Notes under the pieces: model-generated
The model's input: the letters and a program-made list of their open reading frames with translations, nothing else
The model's database searches: none
What the model was told of the DNA's origin: nothing
Translations under genes and position numbers: made by a program
Part shown: piece after piece, positions 26,698 to 35,857 of the stretch
How positions within the stretch are numbered: position 1 is the first letter of the stretch
How the letters are laid out: each line of letters opens with the position of its first letter
From: Phycisphaerae bacterium
Lineage (GTDB): Bacteria; Planctomycetota; Phycisphaerae; UBA1845; PWPN01
Direction: 5' to 3'
Assembly (NCBI GenBank): GCA_030372985.1
Contig: JAUCQB010000076.1
Coordinates: 62,001-126,000, forward strand
Length of the DNA: 64,000 nucleotides

Positions 26698-26790
26698 GAC
26701 GGGAGGCCCAGGCTTTTCTCTGAAGGATGGGTGGGCCGGGTGGCCCAGGTTCTTCTTGAACCTGGGCTCTCGATCACGTGCGGTACCGTC
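26698..26790 (+). repeat. REP-like dispersed palindromic element
   Basis: Core GGGTGGCC then a perfect hairpin CCCAGGTTC / GAACCTGGG with a TTCTT loop (26744-26766), then CTCTCGATCACGTGCGGTACC. A decayed second unit (GGGAGGCCCAGGC) lies just before it at 26700. It is related to 2517-2560 and 37891-38011. Confidence 0.65.
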
Positions 26791-26903
26791 TCAGCAACAA
26801 GACCGTGCCTTCAATGAGTTACCCTGCAAAAGGAACCCGGCGGACAAACCGCCGGGATCGCTGCAGATCAGGGCACACGGCGTTTAGAGCGCGCCCTACC
26901 GCC

Positions 26904-26940
26904 AAGCTGAAAGCTGACCGCTGAATGCTGACAGCTTTCC
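26904..26940. repeat. CTGACCGCTGA-type dispersed repeat, second copy
   Basis: AGCTGACCGCTGAATGCTGACAGC-like pattern, matching 2608-2634. In both places it is close to a REP-like copy and just beyond the stop of a minus-strand gene. Confidence 0.45.
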
Positions 26941-26951
26941 TTCCTCGGTTC

Positions 26952-27935
26952 TCAGTCAAGCACGGCAGTGCTTTCTGCCGATTGGGCTTGCCCAACATGC
27001 TCAGTGGTTGCGGCGGCGATTGATCGCAACCGGTTCACTTGTGAAATCAGCATCCCACCGAGCATGACCGCCGCCCCGAACCATTCCCGCGGCTCGAATC
27101 TTTCATTGAGGACCAGGAATCCGGCAACGGCGGCGAATACCGCCTCGAGGCTGAGCACCAGCGCGGCGTGTCCGGGCGGCGCGTGCCGCTGGCCGAAGAG
27201 CTGCAGCGTGTACGCGATTCCGGCCGAGACAACCCCACCGTAGAGAATAGCCCACATCGCCGCCCGCAGACCTTCCGCGGTCATCTGCTCGGCGGGCAAT
27301 GCCCCGATGAGGCTTGCGATGGCCACTGTCGAGAACTGGACCAACCCGAGTTTCAGCGGATCGGTTCGCGGAGCAAGCCTGCCGATGAGCAGCACGTGGA
27401 TGGCCCATACCACCGCCCCGATCATCTCCAGCAGGTCGCCGCGGTTGATCTCCAGCGACTCGACCACGCTCAGAAAGTAGAGTCCTGCAACGGACAGGAT
27501 CGCCCCGATCCACGTGGCGATTCTCGTGCGCTGCCCAGCCATAAAGCCCAGAACCGGCACCAGGGGCACGTAGAAGCCGGTGATGAACGCGGCCTTGCCG
27601 GCGGTCGTGTATACCAGGCCCGTTTGCTGGAGACTGACCGCCACGAAGAGCACCATCCCTGCCAATGCCCCGCCGGCAAGACACGGCCGCCACCCGTCAC
27701 CGGTTGGTCCGAGGGAGATCGGCTGGCCGGTGGTTCGGCGCCGCGATCGCATGGCAATAATCGGCACGAGCACCATCGCACCCAGCGCGAACCGCACGCC
27801 GGTGAAGGTCAACGGTCCCATATGCCGCATGGCAACCCGTTGGGGAACAAAGGCCACGCCCCACAACAGGGCGGCCAATAGAAGAACCGCGTCAGCCCGC
27901 AGGCTCTTGTGTCTCATGCGAACGAATACACCCAT
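26952..27935 (-). CDS. DMT superfamily (EamA) transporter
   Basis: A 327-residue protein of the drug/metabolite transporter superfamily with ten predicted membrane helices in two EamA repeats. Family points are LLLAALLWGVAFV in helix 1, TFTGVRFALGAMVLV, and in the second repeat AILYGGVVSAGIAYTLQ and SLEAVFAAVAGFLVLNE. The substrate is unknown. The ATG at 27935 has GGGAGG 11 nt upstream; the ATG at 27917 (MRHKSLRADAV) is an alternative with no clear ribosome site. Confidence 0.85.
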   Translation of the reverse strand: MGVFVRMRHKSLRADAVLLLAALLWGVAFVPQRVAMRHMGPLTFTGVRFALGAMVLVPIIAMRSRRRTTGQPISLGPTGDGWRPCLAGGALAGMVLFVAVSLQQTGLVYTTAGKAAFITGFYVPLVPVLGFMAGQRTRIATWIGAILSVAGLYFLSVVESLEINRGDLLEMIGAVVWAIHVLLIGRLAPRTDPLKLGLVQFSTVAIASLIGALPAEQMTAEGLRAAMWAILYGGVVSAGIAYTLQLFGQRHAPPGHAALVLSLEAVFAAVAGFLVLNERFEPREWFGAAVMLGGMLISQVNRLRSIAAATTEHVGQAQSAESTAVLD

Positions 27936-28013
27936 CCGCGAATCGGCCTCCCAACCGCGATCGTCTCCAACGATCTTTCCCAAAGGTGGGGGCGGGCGTT
28001 GGATAAACAAGGG

Positions 28014-28045
28014 AACGGCTCCGGAAGGGGTCTCCCGGAGCCGTT
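28014..28045 (-). terminator. Candidate terminator after the fucose-isomerase-like gene
   Basis: Perfect 11-bp stem AACGGCTCCGG / CCGGAGCCGTT around a 10-nt loop. On the minus strand it is followed by CCCTTGTTTA, a weak T-tract, about 100 nt after the stop of the gene ending at 28143. Confidence 0.5.
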
Positions 28046-28142
28046 GTGAGTGTTTCCCTGTCTCAGAAGCTCGATGCTCCCTGGCAGCGAGCAACTCGGT
28101 GAAACCAGGGACAATAGGCAAAGAGCTGACAGACCGGGCTCT

Positions 28143-29807
28143 TCACCACTTCTTCCCGTCCTTACGGGTGCCGCAGAGGTTGACTTCCATGCCCAGGGCG
28201 GCCGCCATGGCAGCCTTCACCAGCACCGCGTTGTCCGCGGACTTGGCGTCGCGGGCGTAGACCACCTGAATGTGGTTGGCCTTGTGCTTGGCCATGAACT
28301 CGTCGCGGCTGACACCGTAGGTGACGCCGTGCATGATCGGCCACTGAGAGCAGGTCGCCTCCCAGCGGCGCTCGGTCTCTTTCTTGGGCAGCCTGACGAC
28401 GCCGCCCCGGCCGATGTCGATCTTGAGCTTGCCGTCCTCGATGAACACCCGCGACCAGACGATTTCGCCGGGTTTGGAGACGCCCTTGATCGTCCCGCCG
28501 CCGAGGCGGAAGAACATCGACGGCTGCCGCTCGCTGCTGGCCCCTTTCCACCCGCCGATGAGGTGGGCCGGCGGGACCGAGCCGCTGATCAAGAACACCC
28601 AAACGTAGTCATCGACCGTGCCCGAGCGGTCCCAGTCGCCCCAGCGAACATCGTGCAAGGTGTTCTCCGGCGGCTGGCCCATCGCCCGGTGAATCCGGTA
28701 GGTCATCAGGCAGTCCAACCCGCAGCACTCGTCCACCTCGTTGAAGTGCGGCAGGGCCTCACCGGGGTACAACAGTCGCTTGCCGTCACGGCTGTACACC
28801 GGCGGGCGGTCGACGTTGTTCAGCGTTCCCTCGACCAGGTCGCTGGCCGGCAGCAGGTCCTTGAGCCCCTGCTGGTACTGGATGCCGATTGTGTGGCAAC
28901 CGAAGTCGTCGGCAATGCGCATCGCGGCAATGTACATCTTGCACTGCGTCAGAATCTGTTTCTCGGTCAGGTGTTTCTTCTCGTCCGGGCCGGTGACGAA
29001 GGTCATGCCCTTACGGGCGTACCACTTGCGAACCTCGCGGGCCTCGCGGTCGCTGACCTGCGTGGTCTCGTAGTAGAGAGCCGACTGGCTCAATCGCTCC
29101 TTGTAGACGCCGGTCGGGTTGAGCATCTCGTCAGGGATGATGGCGTTGTACATACCCATGCAGCCCTCGTCGAAGACGCCCATGATGGCCTTCTCGCGGC
29201 GGAGCTGCTCAGCGAGGTCCTCGCCGAGCGCCCGCTCCCTGCCAGGCACGCGCACCTTCGACAGCGGTGTGACGTGCTTCATGGGATGCGTCACCGTGCC
29301 GGTCTTGAGCCAGCGCTGCAGGGAGGCCCGGAACTCCTTGGACGAGAAGTCCTCACTCCAAAGCGTGGAGTACTTCTTGCCGGCCTTGGTCAGCGAGCCG
29401 TTGAGGTTGAGCATGCCGACGAGGCCGGGCCACTGGCCGGACCAGTTGGCGCAGGTCAGGATCGGCCCCTGGTGCGAGAGCAGGCCGGCAAGCACGTGGT
29501 GCGAATACTGCCAGACGGCTTCGGCTACGATCAGCGGGGCCTTGGGATCCATGCCGGCAAAGACCTTCATGCCCTCGACCTGCGAGGCGATGAAGCCGTG
29601 CTTCTCGTTTCGTTTGTACGGGTGGGCCCGTACGAGCTGGTAGCCGGAGTCGGCCACGGCCCTGGACAGAGCCTGCTCCATCTCGTGCTGGGCGGGCCAG
29701 CAGACCTGGTTGGCGGACAGGCGAAGGTCACCGCTGGCGACCATCAGAACTTGCTTTTTACCAACTTTTGGCGTTTTTGAGAGCCTCGGAAACTTGTAAG
29801 CTGCCAT
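28143..29807 (-). CDS. L-fucose/L-arabinose isomerase-fold protein
   Basis: A 554-residue cytoplasmic protein resembling the fucose isomerase superfamily (Mn-dependent aldose-ketose isomerases). Recognisable parts are [19 protein letters not shown] at the start, [18 protein letters not shown] in the middle and [18 protein letters not shown], which supplies acidic residues where the metal site is expected. Overall similarity is to planctomycete-type relatives rather than classical FucI, so the substrate is open. GAGGAA precedes the ATG at 29807. It is a single gene followed by a hairpin terminator. Confidence 0.6.
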   Translation of the reverse strand: MAAYKFPRLSKTPKVGKKQVLMVASGDLRLSANQVCWPAQHEMEQALSRAVADSGYQLVRAHPYKRNEKHGFIASQVEGMKVFAGMDPKAPLIVAEAVWQYSHHVLAGLLSHQGPILTCANWSGQWPGLVGMLNLNGSLTKAGKKYSTLWSEDFSSKEFRASLQRWLKTGTVTHPMKHVTPLSKVRVPGRERALGEDLAEQLRREKAIMGVFDEGCMGMYNAIIPDEMLNPTGVYKERLSQSALYYETTQVSDREAREVRKWYARKGMTFVTGPDEKKHLTEKQILTQCKMYIAAMRIADDFGCHTIGIQYQQGLKDLLPASDLVEGTLNNVDRPPVYSRDGKRLLYPGEALPHFNEVDECCGLDCLMTYRIHRAMGQPPENTLHDVRWGDWDRSGTVDDYVWVFLISGSVPPAHLIGGWKGASSERQPSMFFRLGGGTIKGVSKPGEIVWSRVFIEDGKLKIDIGRGGVVRLPKKETERRWEATCSQWPIMHGVTYGVSRDEFMAKHKANHIQVVYARDAKSADNAVLVKAAMAAALGMEVNLCGTRKDGKKW

Positions 29808-29914
29808 GATCTGGAGTTCCTCATCTAAACACTGCCAGGCGACATGCCCGGCCTGCGACACTATCTACACGCATTGGCCGGGGGGTGCAAGGCGATCGGG
29901 CTCGGAGAGCCCTC

Positions 29915-30847
29915 CTACGGTCGGACGGGTGGGTCGCCGGGGGATGGGCGGGAGGAGCCGGGCAAACGCCGGGCGAAGACACCCAGGTGGTTGGCCACCC
30001 AGCGTTCGTATTTGCCGCTGGGGCTGCTGAGCAACAACGGGCTCCCGTCAGGGCCTTCGATGACCAAAGCCGTACTGCCGCCGCCGTCGAGATTGAGACC
30101 GTTCCAGGCACCCAGCCGGCGCAGCCATTCGGCGGTTTCAGCCGTGGTTGCTCCTTCGCTGTAATCGGTCTGCCGGCCGTCGATGGTCAGGAGGATCAGG
30201 TACCGCTGGTCCTTGCTGACTCCGACGGCGGACCTCGGCTCCAAGTCGTTGCCCGTACCGACGTTGCGGCCATCCAGCAAAACGGCGCGGAACCCGCTGA
30301 GCCCGTTGTGGGCGTTGCCGGTTACTACCGGTGATTGGGCAATCCAGGCCTTACGATCTTTACCTATCAGCAGAGCGTCATATGGATTGGGCGGCGAGTA
30401 GAGGTTGCCTCGCGAAAGCGACAAGCCGCTGACATCGAGGGGCTGGCGTGCCCGGCCGGCCGTGGGCAGGAAGACCGAACCGTTGATCGCCACCTGACAC
30501 TTGAACTCGCTCAGGAACTCGGAAGGCGTGCGGGCGTTGCAGTCCATGGGCTCATCGCCATTGGAGGGGGTAACGAGAAAGTCGATCGTCGGTTCATGGC
30601 AATCGACGCGGATGGCCCGGATTTGCATCGGCCTGGGAAACGACCTCGAGGCCCGAAACATCTCGACGCCGACGAAGACAGGCTGCCAGGGACCGATCTG
30701 GTCGCCCGGCCCCGCGGCAGATGGCCGTGACGCCAGGGGTTCGGGGTGCTCGGGCTCCAGGCGACTGATGACAATCAGCGAGATCGCCAGCAGCCCGCCG
30801 AGAATCAGGGCGGCAATGGATATCCTGCCTCGGGAAAACCGTTCCAC
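29915..30847 (-). CDS. NAGPA-domain protein (phosphodiester glycosidase family)
   Basis: A 310-residue protein with an N-terminal membrane anchor or uncleaved signal (IAALILGGLLAISLIVISRL, about 11-30). The rest matches the phosphodiester glycosidase/NAGPA domain, which removes GlcNAc-1-phosphodiester caps in animals and acts on envelope glycans in bacteria. Motifs are VAINGSVF, LLTIDGRQTDYSEG and NLDGGGSTALV, the most conserved stretch. A GTG start at 30847 has GAGGAA 5 nt upstream. It is expected to face the periplasm. Confidence 0.8.
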   Translation of the reverse strand: MERFSRGRISIAALILGGLLAISLIVISRLEPEHPEPLASRPSAAGPGDQIGPWQPVFVGVEMFRASRSFPRPMQIRAIRVDCHEPTIDFLVTPSNGDEPMDCNARTPSEFLSEFKCQVAINGSVFLPTAGRARQPLDVSGLSLSRGNLYSPPNPYDALLIGKDRKAWIAQSPVVTGNAHNGLSGFRAVLLDGRNVGTGNDLEPRSAVGVSKDQRYLILLTIDGRQTDYSEGATTAETAEWLRRLGAWNGLNLDGGGSTALVIEGPDGSPLLLSSPSGKYERWVANHLGVFARRLPGSSRPSPGDPPVRP

Positions 30848-31082
30848 GCACGTTCCTCGCTCGCGCGGCCAAGGGGCGAATGACCACCCTTCTTATCGGC
30901 TGGAAGGGAACCTCCTGTTGATGAACGCGGCACGGGACCAGCCGAGGGGACACCGGCTTGGCTTCCGGTTCCTCGGCAACATCAACCCGGCCGGCAGGAC
31001 GCCCGGCGCAGGTTTCGCCGGCTCTCGGCCGCGTGGGCATGGCTGCTGGGGTTCAGGTGACGCGGTCGGCAGGGTTTGCGTG

Positions 31083-31088
31083 TAGAAT
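31083..31088 (+). promoter_or_regulatory. Possible -10 box (TAGAAT) for the DapA-type aldolase gene
   Basis: TGTAGAATAG lies 32 nt before the ATG at 31121. No convincing -35 is present. Similar GTATAAT or GTAGAAT boxes lie before other genes of this window. Confidence 0.3.
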
Positions 31089-31120
31089 AGTCGGCCGTTC
31101 CATAACCGGACGGAAACAGA

Positions 31121-32137
31121 ATGAGCAACAAGAAGTTGTACGGCATCTTCACTCCGAACATGGTCCCGCTGGACGATCGCGGCCGGATCAACGAGCCTGA
31201 GCTGCGCCGCATTGTCGACTGGCTGATCGAAAAGGGCATCACCGGCCTGTATCCCAACGGAAGCACGGGCGAATTCACCCGCTTCAGTTTCGAGGAGCGC
31301 AAGGAAATCGTCCGGATCGTCGCCGAGCAGAACGCCGGGCGACGGTTCGTGCTCGCGGGCGCGGCTGAGGCCAATGTCGAGAAGACCATTGAGGCGGCGG
31401 CGTACTACCACTCGCTGGGAGCCACGGCCGTCGCCATCGTCGCCCCGTTCTACTACAAGATCAGCCAGGAAGGAGTGTACGCCTATTTCAGCGAGATCGC
31501 CCGGAGCAGCCCCATCGATCTGACGCTGTACAACATCCCCCAGTTTGCCAACGACATCAGCAACGAGACCATCAAACGGCTGGCCGCCGAGCACCCGCGG
31601 ATCATCGGCATCAAGGACTCGAGTCGCGACCTGCCGCGATACGTGAACATGATGCACGACATCACACCCATCCGGCCGGATTTCGTGTTCCTGATCGGCT
31701 GCGAGGAAATCCTGCTGCCCTCGCTGATCATGGGCGGCGACGGCGGAACGGTGGCCACCAGCGGCGTGGTGCCCGAGGTGGTCATGAAGTTGTACAACCT
31801 GGCGATGGCCGGTCGCATCGAAGAGGCCCGGCAGGTCCAGTACGGCCTGCTCGACCTGATCAAGATGATCATCTTCGGGGCCGACTTTCCCGAGGCGGTG
31901 CGACAGGCGGTCGGTCTGCGGGGTTTCAAGATGGGTCGCGGGCGCCAGCCGCTCTCGCCTTCGCAGCAGTTCAGCCTGGAAGATGTTGCCCGGACCGTCC
32001 AGTGCATTCTCAATCAGTTCGGCCTGACCGACGCCCCGCCCGGCGGCTGCGACCCGTTGCCGCTGGGTCTCGATCGCCAATCGCTCGACCAGATCGTCCA
32101 GGACGTGCTTCACGGCCTGCGGGCCAAGGGGGGTTGA
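31121..32137 (+). CDS. Dihydrodipicolinate synthase / N-acetylneuraminate lyase family aldolase
   Basis: A 338-residue Schiff-base class I aldolase of the DapA/NanA family. The catalytic Lys165 lies in GIKDSS, the Tyr137 in LYNIPQ and the substrate loop NGSTGEF at 46-52 is intact. The C-terminal 40 residues exceed the usual 290-300 length. True DapA would be expected near lysine genes; here the neighbours are a NAGPA protein and a microcompartment shell gene. A keto-acid or sialate-type aldolase in sugar breakdown is therefore equally plausible. Confidence 0.8.
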   Translation: MSNKKLYGIFTPNMVPLDDRGRINEPELRRIVDWLIEKGITGLYPNGSTGEFTRFSFEERKEIVRIVAEQNAGRRFVLAGAAEANVEKTIEAAAYYHSLGATAVAIVAPFYYKISQEGVYAYFSEIARSSPIDLTLYNIPQFANDISNETIKRLAAEHPRIIGIKDSSRDLPRYVNMMHDITPIRPDFVFLIGCEEILLPSLIMGGDGGTVATSGVVPEVVMKLYNLAMAGRIEEARQVQYGLLDLIKMIIFGADFPEAVRQAVGLRGFKMGRGRQPLSPSQQFSLEDVARTVQCILNQFGLTDAPPGGCDPLPLGLDRQSLDQIVQDVLHGLRAKGG

Positions 32138-32394
32138 TCATCCATGCAGGCTCAACGTGCATTCGAGCGTGTGCGAAAGACCATCAGGTCACCCGGTAGG
32201 GCAGCGTCGAGGTCGCCGCAGCGACCGAGACCTGCCGGCCTCGCACGCCACCGGCAGCAGGTCTTCGCCCTACGCATTGCACGCACGCCCTTGCCGTGTC
32301 TGCCGCTCTTCACCAGTCCCCAGGCCCCAGCCCCCAGCCCCGCACCTGGGCCACATGAACACCGACACGTTACAGGGGGTATCTGGTGAACGCG

Positions 32395-33051
32395 ATGGCC
32401 TCACCCACCCTGGACAGCGTCGGCTTTGTGGAGGTCATGGGCCTTGGTACGTCCCTGGTCGTTGCCGACGTTATGGCCAAGGCGGCAAATGTCACCATTG
32501 CGGGAATCGAGTCCAACGCCCTCGGCGGCATGGGTGTTAAGGTCACCGGCAGCACCGGCGACGTGCGGGCCTCGGTGCAAGCCGGTTGGGCGATCGCCGA
32601 GCAGATGCACGCGGGGATCAACCACACCTTCTGGCCCAACTACTCGGCCCAGGCCGATTTTCTCATTCACTCGAAGCAGGAGGTCAATGCCCTCCTTGAA
32701 GCCAACGATCATCTGCTGCCGCCGGATGCAAGCGTGCCGGCCGGCAGTGCCGCGAAAGGAACGGAAAACACCATGGCGAAACAAGATGCGATCGGTTTCA
32801 TCGAGACGCAGGGTCTCGTCGGCATGATGGAAGCGGCGGACGTCATGCTCAAGGCCGCGAACGTCGAGATCATCGGCAAAGAGAAGATCGGGGCCGCCTA
32901 CGTCACGGTGATGGTCAGAGGCGACGTCGCAGCGGTGAAGGCCTCGGTCGAGGCGGGCGCCGCCGCGGTCAACAATCTCGGCGGCAAACTGATCCTCGCG
33001 CACGTGATTCCTCGGCCGCACGAGGGCCTGACCAAGCTGTTGCCGGCGTAG
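32395..33051 (+). CDS. Tandem BMC-domain shell protein, possible internal start for a BMC-H subunit
   Basis: A 218-residue protein with two bacterial microcompartment domains. Residues 5-95 form a divergent BMC domain (SVGFVEVMGLGTSLVVADVM). Residues 130-215 form a canonical hexamer-type one (AIGFIETQGLVGMMEAADVM, HVIPRPHEGL). A linker of about 35 residues separates them, far longer than in ordinary tandem shell proteins. M127 (32773) starts MAKQDAIGF, exactly like a free-standing BMC-H, with a weak CGGA 7-8 nt upstream, so a second shorter product is possible. No encapsulated aldehyde dehydrogenase or pentameric vertex gene lies nearby. Confidence 0.8.
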   Translation: MASPTLDSVGFVEVMGLGTSLVVADVMAKAANVTIAGIESNALGGMGVKVTGSTGDVRASVQAGWAIAEQMHAGINHTFWPNYSAQADFLIHSKQEVNALLEANDHLLPPDASVPAGSAAKGTENTMAKQDAIGFIETQGLVGMMEAADVMLKAANVEIIGKEKIGAAYVTVMVRGDVAAVKASVEAGAAAVNNLGGKLILAHVIPRPHEGLTKLLPA

Positions 33052-33077
33052 GGTCGCGATGACGGTATCCGGGCCGG

Positions 33078-35612
33078 ATGGCTTTCATGAGCAAGAACAG
33101 CCCCCTACAACCCGCAACCCGGCCGCGAGGCATTCTGCCGGCAGCCGTTGTTTTTCTCGCGGCCGTGGCAGCCGCTCTGCCGGCTCTGCGAGGCGGTTTC
33201 ATCGAGGGAGACGACCAGCAGCTTGTCCTCAACTTCGTTCTTGTCAGCCGACCATCGCTGTCGCACGCCTTTGAATTGCTCACGCTCGAACCGCACCGAT
33301 ACCTGTACCAACCCGTGCCGATGCTCAGCTTCGCGGCCGAGTTCGCGTTGCTGAACGCTTTGGGGCTGAGTGCCCTGCCCGACGTCCCGAACTCGGGAAC
33401 GTGGTTGTTCCACCTGACCAACCTTCTCATTCATGCCGCCAGCGCAGTCCTCGTGTGGCGGCTGATCGGTCGTCTGCATCCGGACCCGCGGGTCGGGCTG
33501 ATTGCCGGGCTCTTGTTTGCCGTTCACCCGATGGGCATGGAGCCGACCGCCTGGGTTTGCGGGCGCATGATTTCGTTGTCCACCCTCTTCTCGCTGGCGG
33601 CGTTGAACCTGCTGCAATTGTGGGACGAACGGCCGCGTCCGGCTCTGGCCCTGCTGGTGCTGCTGATGACGGTCCTGGCGATGACCAGCAAGGTGCAGGT
33701 CGGTTTGCCCATCATCATGCTCCTGCTGCCGCTGGCTCGCCGTTCCTGGCCCCGCCGAGCATGGTGGGCCATCTGGGGCCTGTGCGCGTTGATTTGTGCT
33801 GGCTTTGCCCTGCTGAACGTAAGCCTCACGCGGCAAACCCAACTGCTCGACGTGGCCGCCGAGAGCCTGCAAGGCCCGCGGGCGGTCCGCATCATCAGCG
33901 CGCTGGGCTGGTACTTCCAGCAGTTCGTCTGGCCGAGCGGCCTGGCTCCGTTCCATCCCGCGCGAGCAGTGGTCTCCTGGTCCGATCCGGGGGTCGTGAC
34001 CGCCCTGCTCGTGCTGCTGCTGGTTCTGGCCGCCGGCATCGCCTCATTGCGATGGACGCGAGTCGGCGGACTGGCCGTGCTCTGGTTCATGGCGGCAGTG
34101 GGCAGCACTCTGCCATTTCTGCCGTCGCGAAACGCCATGTTCGCGGAACGCTACGTCTATCTTGCCAACGTCGGTCTCTGCTGGGCGGCGGCGGCGTTTT
34201 TCACCGCCGTTCATCGACGCTGGCTCGCGCGGTCCCCCGCCGGCCTCTGGTTTTCGCGGGCGATGATCCTTCTTGTCATGGTCGCGCTGGCAATCGTGAG
34301 CCGGCGTACCGCCGCGGACTACCACGACGACATCACTCGCAACACCCGGGTGGCCGAGGTCTACCCCGAGTCGCCCGGTTCCTGGTGGCGGCTGGGTTGG
34401 TCCTACTACAACGCGGGCCGTTACGCCGAGGCGGTGGCAACTGCCCAGCGCGGTCTTGGCCCGCAATTCGCCGACGCGGCTCCGTACGTCCATCAAGTCA
34501 TCGGCATGTCATATCACAAGATGGACCGCACCGATGACGCAATCGAGGCCTTGCAGAAATCCCTGGAGGCTGATCCTCGCAATCACCGGACTCACCGTTT
34601 CCTCGCCGATGTCCACAGAGAGGCGGGGCGGACGGACGGGGCCATGGCCCACTATCGTCGAGCCCTGGAACTGGCTCCGATGTATGAGCCGGCGCTGCTC
34701 GGGCTCGGTCAGATGCTCCAGGCCGCAGGTCAGGCAGACGAGGCGGTGCCTCTTTACGAACGCGTGTTGAAGGACAACCCTTTCCACCTGACCGCCAACC
34801 TTGCGATGGCCGAGATCGAGATCAGCCGCTCGCAATATGACCAGGCCTCTGCCCGCCTGCAGAGGCTGCTCTCGTATGCCCCTGAATCCTGGACGGCCTG
34901 GACCAACCTCGGCGTGTGCCAGGTCAATTTCGGCCAAACCGGTCGTGCGGTCGAATCCTACCGAACGGCTCTTTCCATCAACCCGCAAGCCGAGGTCGCA
35001 GCTCTCAATCTCGCCGGCCTGCTCATCAGAAAGGGGCAAGGTCCTGAGGCCGCAAGAATCCTTGTTCGGGCGCTGGCCGGCACGTCTGATCGCCGGACAC
35101 TCTGGGCCGCTTACGATCTTCTGGTCGAAGGCGGTCAACTTGCGGCGGGCGCCGATCTCTGGGCCGGCTCGCTGAGGCGCGAGCCGGACGCGACCGACCT
35201 CAAGTGCTCGCTGGCGTGGGCACTGCTGTTGCGGCAGCGAACGGACGAGTCTCGCGAGTTGCTGAACGAGTGCGCCGGGCGGCTCGACGATGATCCTCTT
35301 TGGGACGCAGCTCAAGCCATGCTAACCTTGAGCGACGGCGATCCGGGTCCGGCCGTCAGATGGTTGGAGTCTGCCGCTCAGGCGGAAGAAGGTCCGCTGC
35401 GAGAGATGCTTCCGCGCATGAAACAGGCAATGCGGCTCTACGGAGAGAGGAACCCGGAGCAGCCGTGGCCCTACTATCTCGCGGCGAGAATGCTCCAGAT
35501 TGAAGGAGAGCAGGAGAGTGCATCGCTTCTCATGGGGGAGTTCCGCAGGCTCTGCTCCGACGCCGCATGCCGAAAGCAGGCTGAAGACCTGGGTATTCCG
35601 CTCTCGCCCTGA
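33078..35612 (+). CDS. TMTC-like membrane protein with TPR repeats
   Basis: An 844-residue protein. The N-terminal 430 residues are polytopic, with GGFIEGDDQQLVLN in the first loop and HPMGMEPTAWVCGRMISLSTLF, the pattern seen in TMTC-type proteins and GT-C O-glycosyltransferases. The C-terminal 400 residues carry about eight tetratricopeptide repeats (WWRLGWSYYNAGRYAEAVATAQ, WTAWTNLGVCQVNFGQTGRAVESYRTAL, both shortened). It is probably a membrane glycosyltransferase or an assembly scaffold. The ATG at 33078 is used; 33087 is an alternative. Confidence 0.7.
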   Translation: MAFMSKNSPLQPATRPRGILPAAVVFLAAVAAALPALRGGFIEGDDQQLVLNFVLVSRPSLSHAFELLTLEPHRYLYQPVPMLSFAAEFALLNALGLSALPDVPNSGTWLFHLTNLLIHAASAVLVWRLIGRLHPDPRVGLIAGLLFAVHPMGMEPTAWVCGRMISLSTLFSLAALNLLQLWDERPRPALALLVLLMTVLAMTSKVQVGLPIIMLLLPLARRSWPRRAWWAIWGLCALICAGFALLNVSLTRQTQLLDVAAESLQGPRAVRIISALGWYFQQFVWPSGLAPFHPARAVVSWSDPGVVTALLVLLLVLAAGIASLRWTRVGGLAVLWFMAAVGSTLPFLPSRNAMFAERYVYLANVGLCWAAAAFFTAVHRRWLARSPAGLWFSRAMILLVMVALAIVSRRTAADYHDDITRNTRVAEVYPESPGSWWRLGWSYYNAGRYAEAVATAQRGLGPQFADAAPYVHQVIGMSYHKMDRTDDAIEALQKSLEADPRNHRTHRFLADVHREAGRTDGAMAHYRRALELAPMYEPALLGLGQMLQAAGQADEAVPLYERVLKDNPFHLTANLAMAEIEISRSQYDQASARLQRLLSYAPESWTAWTNLGVCQVNFGQTGRAVESYRTALSINPQAEVAALNLAGLLIRKGQGPEAARILVRALAGTSDRRTLWAAYDLLVEGGQLAAGADLWAGSLRREPDATDLKCSLAWALLLRQRTDESRELLNECAGRLDDDPLWDAAQAMLTLSDGDPGPAVRWLESAAQAEEGPLREMLPRMKQAMRLYGERNPEQPWPYYLAARMLQIEGEQESASLLMGEFRRLCSDAACRKQAEDLGIPLSP

Positions 35613-35722
35613 GGCGGCACGGTAGGGTGTGCTCTGCACGCTGTTGGCTGAGAGGGCATGACACCGGCCGTCGGCACCACTGACCGGGTCCTCGAGAAGG
35701 AATCTCATCTCCCTGGACTGCC

Positions 35723-35755
35723 GATTTGAGATTGGCGGATTTCAAATCTCAAATG
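35723..35755. repeat. GATTTGAGAT palindromic dispersed repeat
   Basis: ATTTGAGATT / AATCTCAAAT, a 10-bp inverted repeat around GGCGGATTTCA. It is related to 38025-38059. AT-rich against a GC-rich background, in the gap between two convergent genes. Confidence 0.5.
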
Positions 35756-35857
35756 GGTCCGCAAGCGGCGATTCTTCTTGCCGGCACACACGGTCAGCCG
35801 GAGAAAAGTGCCGATGAGAACATCGATGCCACTCGCCAGATTCCTGAGGACAGAGCC

